Assembly (NCBI GenBank): GCA_032622095.1
Contig: CP136062.1
Span: 224,826,578 to 224,890,577, forward strand
Direction of reading: 5' to 3'
Origin: Siphonodentalium dalli
Lineage: Eukaryota; Mollusca; Scaphopoda; Gadilida; Siphonodentaliidae
Length of the DNA: 64,000 nt
Under the pieces are notes generated by a model, which was not told the DNA's origin, made no database searches, and worked only from the letters and a program-made list of their open reading frames with translations. The position numbers and the translations under genes were made by a program. Each line of letters starts with the position of its first letter. The stretch's first letter is position 1. This document shows, piece after piece, positions 56,708-64,000 of this stretch.

Positions 56708-57237
56708 TTCGATGTCTTTAGTATCGAGATCGGACCTCGTTTAAGGAATTTTTAAATCATGCACATTCAGAAGGAATTGTGATACTGGCACCATATCAAA
56801 CTCCTTTTAAAGCTCATCCGGTGTGTTTATTACTTGGGTGCGTGCTTTCTTTTTGTCCTGGATATACATGTGTGAATTTCGTCGGTTCATGACACGCTTG
56901 TTAGCAGGGCTTCATGTTTTGATAACCTTATCTAATCGCGCATAAGTATTATTTATAGCAAACTGTGAGTTTGTTTTGTGGCTTCTCGATCCGCGGCGAT
57001 CAACCGATGACACGCGCGTTGATTTTGATGACAAGTTTTTATAATCAGCTTTGCTAACTGTGAAACGGAAGCCAATGAACACTCCTCATTTGTTCTTTGA
57101 TTGGACAGACCACGACGCGGAAGTCCCTATATAACCAAGATACCCAACTGTGGTTCACCATACTTCGTTAATCAAATCAGTGTTGTCGTCTTGGTAAATT
57201 ATCTATACATTCATTAGCATTTGTTAATTCTATCAAC
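56708..57237. promoter_or_regulatory. Shared interval between head-to-head genes 4 and 3
   Basis: Toward gene 3 (plus): two CCAAT-type words (AGCCAATGAAC at 57071, TTGATTGGACAG at about 57101) and a TATA box CCCTATATAACC at 57124-57135, about 105 bp before the ATG. Toward gene 4 (minus): GCTATAAATAATA near 56947-56959. A bidirectional promoter is inferred, as for genes 1 and 2. Confidence 0.55.
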
Positions 57238-57334
57238 ATGAGCGGTTCAGTTTCAACGTGACGGGAAATATCAGTCAGTTTCAGCTGCAAGGATTGCCTC
57301 CGATGGTGTTCCAACAGTTGGCCAGTCTTATCAG
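57238..57334 (+). CDS. BEN gene 3, exon 1 (N-terminal module, start codon out of frame)
   Basis: The frame that continues into exon 2 reads AVQFQRDGKYQSV then TVGQSYQ, homologous to AVRFHRDDTYMAV ... NKSYR of gene 1, and ends TATCAG/GTAAGT in phase 0. The ATG at 57238 is offset by one base from this frame, and the frame has a TGA just upstream and no AUG of its own. Removing one base after the ATG would put it in frame. So either the sequence or gene carries a one-base insertion, or initiation is unusual or upstream. Confidence 0.6.
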
Positions 57335-58218
57335 GTAAGTTGTTATGTAACGTGCACAAGGGTCACGTAATTTTAAGTATATATATTTATATGAAGTGTT
57401 AGTATTCCTTTACCTTTCAAATTTGTCACCATTGCATGAAAAACTTTTAATTCAAAATAAAACGTTCGTGTACCCCGGATACCTGGGCTAATAGATTGTT
57501 CATTGCACATTACAAACATTATTGAAAACCCAACTTTACATAAAAGAATTGTTTAATTGTCTAATAGATTGTTCATGTTGCACATTATACAAACATTAAT
57601 GAAAATCCAACTTTACAATAAATAATTGTTTAATTGTCTAATAGATTGTTCATGTTGCACATTACAAACGTTATTGAAAACCGAACTTAAATAATAGTTT
57701 AATTGTCTAAACTAACTTGAGTAAATTAATAGTTGTAATTACATCCACAAAAAAGCATTAATTAATCTCCTGAAAATGATCTAGATATATATATTTTTTT
57801 TAAATATTCAACAAATTCATTTTTCTTTCATCATGCAAATTATCTGTGCTATATACATACAATTTTCTCTTTTTAAGCAAATAAATTCAAATGGCACTTA
57901 ATCACTTATACAATTTTGGTTACTCCGATCATTTAAAGTGTACTAAGACAGGGTAAATCTTGATTTATGACATTGCGTCACTGGACACAACACTTGCCAA
58001 ACATATGCAGCCGTTTTTCCAAGTAGTCCCAGTTCTAATTATAAGTCACAGTAATTCTAAAAATGAAGATTGTCTATAATTGTTCATTTATTAAGACTGT
58101 AAAAAATAGTGTAAAATACTAGTTTTACACCTAAACATTACGAGATCATTTTATGTAAAGTAAATATCACTGATTGCCATTGAATTACAACAGGTTAATC
58201 ATTTCACTATCTTTCCAG
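57335..58218 (+). other. Intron 1 of BEN gene 3, with an ~84-bp tandem array
   Basis: CTAATAGATTGTTCATGTTG and CACATTACAAACGTTATTGA recur three times at about 57486-57712. The rest is AT-rich and featureless. Confidence 0.6.
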
Positions 58219-58398
58219 GTTCGATGGTCAAAGCGGGTTACCGCAGAAGCGAAAGTGCTGTATGATGGCACGCAACGGGGCGTCAACGATTTCATCGCGA
58301 GTCAGACTGCTTCAAGTGACCCAGATTCAGAACCAGAACCATCTACATCTACCAGACATCACACGATAGATCACACAATAGATATCAACACCATACAG
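58219..58398 (+). CDS. BEN gene 3, exon 2
   Basis: 60 codons between ctatctttccag and CAG/GTACAG, phase 0 on both sides: VRWSKRVTAEAKVLYDGTQR, GVNDFIASQ, then an acidic/Ser stretch. VRW and the DxxxxxFI pattern match VRWGLKHIDYAVILHSGSLN ... FIDEA of gene 1 at the same intron position. Confidence 0.7.
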
Positions 58399-59778
58399 GT
58401 ACAGTTAGAAGCTCATTTACAGTTATTAAGAATTAGTAGTTAAGTGATGTGAAACACTCGGGTGGGGTGATCAAATTGAAATGGAGAATAATCTGGGGGC
58501 AAATCAGGGCAAAGAAGTATTTTTTTTTTTACAAATATTATATCCAAATTGACAACAAACACCGCCGTTCTTATATATTAATTAACGACAGTGGCTGTCG
58601 ATGGCAAAATCATTTTCGTTAGCTTATCGCAGAGAGTAGCGCCCCGATTTGAGAAGTAGATATTTACAATTGCGCGTTCTATGGTGTGTGCAGGTCGATT
58701 TCGGCGATGTTAATTCAAGTCAAGTCAATAGTTTATTGCATATAAATGAAGTCAATACATTCATTGCATATACAAATAAGAAAAGTTTCAAAAACAATTC
58801 AATTGGGTTAAGGTCCCTAGCGGATGGAGGGCGTTAATATAATGCTATATTCCCCAATTTGGCATAGCATCTGAATACTAACTTATTATTTTCACGCACC
58901 CGAATAAGTACATAATATGTCTTTAATTTAACTTATAAGTTGGAAATGTTATGGAGATGCTCTTCGTGAATTAATTATGATTTATATTATCTAACATTTA
59001 TATTTGAATATAGTGGAGATAGATTTTTGTACTACAATTCACTCATTGTGCTTTAAATGCAATTTTAAACTACTGAAGTCGAAGATAATCTTTCTAAATT
59101 AAAGGCACGAGAGGCTTTAATTGTCGATAATATTCATATTTGTTCCAAACACCGTAAACAGAACAAACATTAAAACGCACATCGTTTCGTTCAGATATAC
59201 CATGATCATAGCGTAAACAGCATGTTATAACGATCTACTATATTTTACCTAAGCAAGAGCCTGATTGTGTTACAGAAGACAGCACAATGCTACTGGCTAA
59301 TCACACACAAATGGCATAAACGCTCTTTATTAGTTCCATATCAGGATTTCACCAACAAAGAACGCTCTTTATGCTTACCATCATAATATAAACAAACACC
59401 AGCGAAGTTACTTTTTGTGCTGTTGTTTACATAAATTGGTCAAACATGTGACAATAACATACTGTTTATGCGATATTTCTTATTTGTATACGGACAAAGT
59501 ATGTCTACATTTTGATGTTCTTTCTGTGTGTGGCGGTTTTTGACAGGTGGAAATATTTTCACAGGATACCCACCGCCAAGGCCAACCGTACCTTTAAGAT
59601 TTTCCACTCAAGGTATATTTTAATGTATAAATGTGTAGATGTTTTGTTAATATCGCGACAGTAATTAATTGACGCTGTAAATCAATCCATTTATCCGCTA
59701 GTTATTTCAGTGATTGGGTGCTGCTAGTCTGATTTATATATATTAAACATATTATAAGTTATTATATCTCTTTTTCAG
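58399..59778 (+). other. Intron 2 of BEN gene 3
   Basis: Largely occupied by a TTAA-flanked element (59103-59593). 58870-58925 shares CCCGAATAAGTACATAATAT with 18080-18110. Confidence 0.6.
59103..59593. mobile_element. TTAA-flanked family T (491 bp)
   Basis: Ends AGGCACGAGAGGC and, inverted on the right, AGGTACGGTTGGC; TTAA at 59099-59102 and 59594-59597. It includes the paired words AACGCTCTTTATTAGTTCCA and AACGCTCTTTATGCTTACCA. Relatives at 55.0 and (inverted) 63.0-63.4 kb. Confidence 0.68.
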
Positions 59779-60546
59779 ACAAATGCTTTCTGGATCGGCA
59801 CTGGTCGTAATTTGTATAACGACTGGACGGACAGCGACGATTCATCGGAAAGTGATCCTGTACCGGTGCAAGGACTGGACAAATGCGTCGGAACTCCACT
59901 AGTCATTCCGTGTATACATAAAAAAGAGCTGGACTATTGGAAACAGAAATACCAAGAATTAGCAGACAGAGTGCTTGTTATGCAAGATCATATCACAATT
60001 CTGGAACAGCGACCGATTCCTGTCACACCTCCATCAGTTCCTACAAACCAAACAGCGCCAGAAGAATCTACAACCGAAAAAACAACAACGACTGAATCTG
60101 CCGACTGCCCAATCGTTGTAACAGATCAAAGGTTCATGCACATTCCACTGGACAGAATCCCGCAGAAAGTAAACCACGAGGCAGTTGAACGACTGTTGGA
60201 AGAGGCAGCTTCGATCGACGACGTACCACCACCGACTATATCAACGACAGAAATGGACAAGATTTTTGATGATTCTTGTGGGGATCATGGTAGTTTCCTG
60301 CGAAAGACATTCCACAAGCTTTTCTGCATCGGCGAGACAGTTGGTAGAAACGTAAACGGGCGGCGAAAACAGAACATGAACGCTACAAAGATCTCTTTCA
60401 TTCGTGACAAATTTTTCAGATATTTTCCGGCACAGCCAATCAGCCTGGAAGGAGTTTTGTCGAAGAAATGTGTGGAAAGACTCGACCAGGCCAACCGAAC
60501 ATCGACACCGTCAAACTCAAGAAACATGTGGACTATTCAGGTCTAA
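59779..60546 (+). CDS. BEN gene 3, exon 3: acidic region, coiled coil, BEN domain
   Basis: Acceptor ctctttttcag, phase 0, 255 codons to TAA. In order: TNAFWIGTGRN, acidic DWTDSDDSSESD, coiled coil (KKELDYWKQKYQELADRV to ITILEQ), a T/P-rich linker, VTDQRFMHIPLDRIP, MDKIFDDSCGDHG, and the BEN core FLRKTFHKLFCIGETVGRNV to FIRDKFFRYFP, closing in a ~40-residue tail. All three BEN genes share the D-x-R-x-(L/M) motif about 45 residues before the BEN core. The protein of exons 1-3 would be about 346 aa and probably nuclear. An AATAAA lies at 61170. Confidence 0.82.
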   Translation, partial: TNAFWIGTGRNLYNDWTDSDDSSESDPVPVQGLDKCVGTPLVIPCIHKKELDYWKQKYQELADRVLVMQDHITILEQRPIPVTPPSVPTNQTAPEESTTEKTTTTESADCPIVVTDQRFMHIPLDRIPQKVNHEAVERLLEEAASIDDVPPPTISTTEMDKIFDDSCGDHGSFLRKTFHKLFCIGETVGRNVNGRRKQNMNATKISFIRDKFFRYFPAQPISLEGVLSKKCVERLDQANRTSTPSNSRNMWTIQV

Positions 60547-61259
60547 TGCTGTGCTAATTCGTAGACATAAACCTGACAATTGTGTACATCTAAATTTCAT
60601 GACTTTCCCGATTTATATCATTGATATTCTGAAGTGTTGTGTTGTATTGAACAACTTGTGGATATTTATTCACAGTCCTCGTCATGACTAATAATACCAT
60701 GCCTGCTTGGAAATCACGTACAAAATTATGTATGAGGGTACGTTAATTAGCAAATATAATTGATATAATTAATCGGTCACAACAATCTATTGATATATAT
60801 ATAAGCATGGACGTAAATGAGATACATCGCTGATATAAGGAAGAAAAATATTGCCATGTATCATAAACCGTCGGCAATCCTTTCTTATAAACTTGATATA
60901 ACACCTACTCATACGATATATAATAGCACCGAAGAGGGATATCCTCGACCATTTCGACTTATAGAAAGGTATGCAACATATATTGCAATTTTAATTTACT
61001 TTGATGGCCCACAGCTACATGTATATAGTGTGTGATTGATTGTTAGTTTTTATTGGGTGGTTATCATGTAAGGCGTTTTCGAGTTGTGTATGCCAGGACA
61101 TTATTGTTGTTACTATTTGTTCTTATGCTTTATGAAACGTTTTAATATATTCACATATATATATGTCAATAAAGAATTAAAGAAATTATATTCCCGTGTA
61201 TTTATATAAGCATGTTTTGTTTTTATCTCTTGACCGGTTCGTTTAAAGCCAGTAATCTC
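60547..61259. other. 3' UTR and downstream flank of BEN gene 3
   Basis: A TCAATAAAGAATTAAAG poly(A) signal candidate at about 61167. No other gene supported. Confidence 0.45.
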
Positions 61260-61365
61260 CACAGGTCCCCAGAACAAAAATTGACCCCACCCCCAATAAT
61301 ACTTAATCCTCTATAGGATTAAGTATTATTGGGGGTGGGGTCAATTTTTGTTCTGGGGACCTGTG
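61260..61365. mobile_element. 106-bp perfect palindromic MITE with 8-bp target duplication
   Basis: From CACAGGTCCCCAGAAC to its exact inverse, centre TCCTCTATAGGA, flanked on both sides by GTAATCTC (61252-61259, 61366-61373). The 8-bp duplication suggests hAT-type mobilisation. Confidence 0.85.
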
Positions 61366-61373
61366 GTAATCTC

Positions 61374-62965
61374 GGGATCCAAAATATTATATTTGCAAGT
61401 TTTTCACACTCGATACGACGCTTATTTGGACCCCTACATTTATAAATTTTGGGCATTAACAATGGCATATTGTGGGTGGAATTTATGTTGAAGAAAAATA
61501 AATCACAAGAATAGCTGACGATACCAGCAGATAGCGACCGTAACAGCAGATATCGGTACTTAACACGCATCGTACGATCACCCCCCACCCCCCGCGACTC
61601 AAATTAAAATCGACTGACATTTGATGAAACTTGAAACACTGCTTGAAAGGAATATCCAGACGAAACTGAAGCGACATGTAATCATGCTGACTCAAACAAC
61701 AGCTACCACGTAGCAAACGATGTCGATTGGTACACAGTCACCATGCCCCAATTTCTGAATAATGATGACGTAATTTGCGTGCACCTGGGATTTTGAGAGA
61801 TACAGATGCGCGCAAAAATAACCGTGATTAAAAAGTTCCCATTCAGGGTTTTCATTCACTTTTTGTGTCAATGTACGTAACAGTACTGTAAGGATATTTA
61901 TTTTTTGTTTCGAAACGCATGCACGTTGACTAGTCTTCCGATTTTTATATTCCATGATGTATACTGCAGAGTTATTTTCTAACAATGCTGGCTAAACATG
62001 CCTTAATAAACACGCTGCCGCTGTGTATTCTAAGGTTTATTTATTTCGGAAACTCTGTCTCATTAACCTTTGAAATGAAGTTCTTAAACAGTAAACATGT
62101 TTGTTAAGATACTATGCTTGTCATTATATAATGTCATCGCTGTCCGTGTTTTTAAAATTCAGATTCCTACTTGCATACCAGGAATACGGACACATGCATG
62201 TATGGCATAATGACCGCATTTGTGTGCGCGAGAGATTTTCCCAAATCATCAGGGCTATAGCGATTTTCATAAACTTGTCACCATTATCATATATCTAAAC
62301 AGACTAAATGAATGTTTGTACTTAATCTTAAAAGCAAATTATAATAAAAATTTGTAGTTTAAAATGATTTGGGTATATTTGTACAAGTTCCTGTGAAGTA
62401 CAGTATGTGTGTAGTGTGTACTAGTATTACATGTAATGCGAAATATATCAAATAGCCATCAAATTTCCCACCCCTACTTTTATTTCGTCCCTACTCTTAT
62501 TTGATTTTTGGATATTTTCCACCCCTATACTTTTATTCCGCTCCTTTCTTTTATTTGGATCCCGAGAGTACAGGACTTCATGATGGGTCTCATTGTCAAA
62601 TATGTTACATGCGACAAGAACCAACACATAAGAGGAACGTAATTTGATGCGTTCGCTTGTATATATGCTTTATGTAATAAACTATGTTCGTATCTGTCTC
62701 TTTTGGCAGTCAAATTATATAACCATGTATATTGTATATCCAAATTTTGATGTATTTTTGTTCTCAACTTATTTGTAATGATCTTTTTTACTTTGTTTAT
62801 ATATATGCTCTTCATTATATGGAGGAATAAAGATATATATATATATATTCAAATTAATTATTAGATTACATTTCATTCAGGCCTCAGCTTAACTGGAGGC
62901 CGACGACAAGGGGAAGTCAGTCACTTTAAAACAAAAGCCCATTGGACTTGTGTATTTAACCATTC
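61374..62965. other. Intergenic stretch
   Basis: Short frames only. A (TA)n-rich tract at 62833-62850. Loose repeats of CCACCCCTACTTTTATT at 62468-62545. No gene supported. Confidence 0.4.
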
Positions 62966-63391
62966 CCTCACAAACAGAAAGAACATGAAAATGTAGACAG
63001 ACTTTGTCCGTATACAAATAAGAAATATCGCATAAACAGTATGTTACTGTCATATATTTGACCATTGTTATGTATACAAAAGCATAAAAGGTAACTTTTC
63101 TGGTGTTTGTTTATATTATGATGGTAAACATAAAGAGCGTTCTTTGTTGGTGAATTCCTGATATGGAACTAATAAAGAGCGTTTATGCCATTGTGTGTGA
63201 TTAGCCAGTAGCATTGTGCTGTCTTCTGTAACACAATCAGGCTCTTGCTTAGGTAAAATATAGTAGGTCTTTATAACATGCTGTTTACGCGATGGTCATG
63301 GTATATATGGACGAAACTGTATGCGTTTTAATGTTTTTCCGTTGATTGGAACAAATATGAATATTTTTGACAACTAAGGCCTCACGTGCCT
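62966..63391. mobile_element. TTAA-flanked family T, inverted copy
   Basis: Reads as the reverse complement of 59103-59560 (GACTTTGTCCGTATACAAAT, AACTAATAAAGAGCGTTTAT, GCATTGTGCTGTCTTCTGTA), ending CACGTGCCT before TTAA at 63392-63395. The other end is unclear. Confidence 0.65.
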
Positions 63392-63664
63392 TTAAATGGA
63401 ATAAAACCATGTTTATATAAAGTAACTTCCCAATCGAAAGAGATCAAGCTTGCAGACGACTTCCTATTTCGAATGAATGTTAAAAATGAATTGAGTCATT
63501 AGTCAATAGAGCACCCATGTACTAAGAGTAATACATCCGATCGAAAGTTTTTTCAGCAGACAAAGTACTTCAAAATGATTTTAGGCATATACAAACAAAT
63601 TTAATAATAATAAAAAATGTTCTTCCGTGTGTGCTTAAAAAAAACAAAATGGCATGCACTGTGA

Positions 63665-63790
63665 CTTAGTGCGACCAATCAAGCGACTCAAATAATTAAA
63701 GCGGTCGCTTTACTTGTCCCGGAAACGATCGATGTATCATATATATATAACCAGTTTCGCGTTCTCCCTCTGTGCTTTTGACCAAGGCGA
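63665..63790 (+). promoter_or_regulatory. Promoter-like sequence at the right edge
   Basis: CGACCAATCAAGCG (CCAAT box) lies about 65 bp before CATATATATATAACCAG (TATA box), followed by a pyrimidine-rich CGTTCTCCCTCTGTGC. The layout resembles the gene 3 promoter (TATATAACC). The transcript would run out of the window. Confidence 0.4.
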
Positions 63791-64000
63791 TTCTATCTTT
63801 GTGTATCTTCTGTATTAAACAAAGCATACCCGAAAGTACCTTAAATTTATTCTTATACTTCAATTGATACTTTTCACTCATCAAAGACGCGCGAGTTAGT
63901 TGATACCGCACATAATGCATCAAATGATAAATATTAGTTTTCACCCGGTTTAATTACCTCTAATTTATTCGTCCAAGAAAGTTAAATGGATACGTTTCAC

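Overview
This is an AT-rich, intron-rich, repeat-dense animal nuclear sequence. Consensus GT-AG introns, CTLD/EGF receptor exons, BEN-type proteins, tRNA-derived SINEs, a 5'-truncated LINE, Tc1, hAT-like, Mutator-like and TTAA-type elements, and families of dispersed repeats ending in hairpins after GGACGGAC runs all point to a metazoan. My best guess is a marine lophotrochozoan (bivalve mollusc or brachiopod). That placement is inference from gene style and repeat style, not from a search.

Left half (1-30 kb, minus strand): one fragmented receptor gene. Eight exons can be chained with agreeing splice phases: CTLD C-half (29929-29685), CTLD N-half (25866-25686), CTLD C-half (20507-20284), four EGF exons (16368-16240, 9934-9824, 9249-9139, 8611-8495) and a terminal exon with one transmembrane helix (315-26). 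The 5' end, including the first half of the first lectin domain and any signal peptide, was not found. The protein would be a type I membrane lectin-like receptor. Its introns are packed with mobile elements. Two of its splice junctions are the apparent seeds of tandem arrays: about 24 copies of the acceptor plus the start of the exon next to the 25.9 kb exon, and about 13 copies of donor-side intron sequence next to the 20.3 kb exon. A third junction has a 40-bp exon-end duplication.

Middle (30-42 kb): no convincing genes. A nest of repeats dominates. A monomer-type repeat field (30165-36850) is split by a 1.1-kb hairpin-ended element, by a 4.2-kb hAT-like element with an exact 8-bp target duplication (31681-35904), and by a TA-flanked palindromic MITE (36646-36776). 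It is followed by a striking GC-rich cluster of ACCGC/GCGGT words (36895-37095) just upstream of a TATA-like sequence, by long G and C homopolymers, and by a TTAA-flanked MITE.

Right half (42-61 kb): a small cluster of BEN-type (DNA/chromatin-binding) paralogues in two head-to-head pairs, each pair separated by about 0.5 kb. Gene 1 (minus, 44634-42121) and gene 2 (plus, 45110-48393) form one pair; gene 4 (minus, 56707-55862, coiled coil but no BEN domain) and gene 3 (plus, about 57238-60546) the other. Genes 1 and 3 share an N-terminal module split by a phase-0 intron at the same residue. Gene 1 looks frameshifted. Gene 3 lacks an in-frame AUG in its first exon as given. An intact Tc1-type transposase (53400-52384) sits between the pairs. 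The right edge (63.67-63.75 kb) holds a CCAAT/TATA promoter-like sequence that could start a further gene beyond the window.
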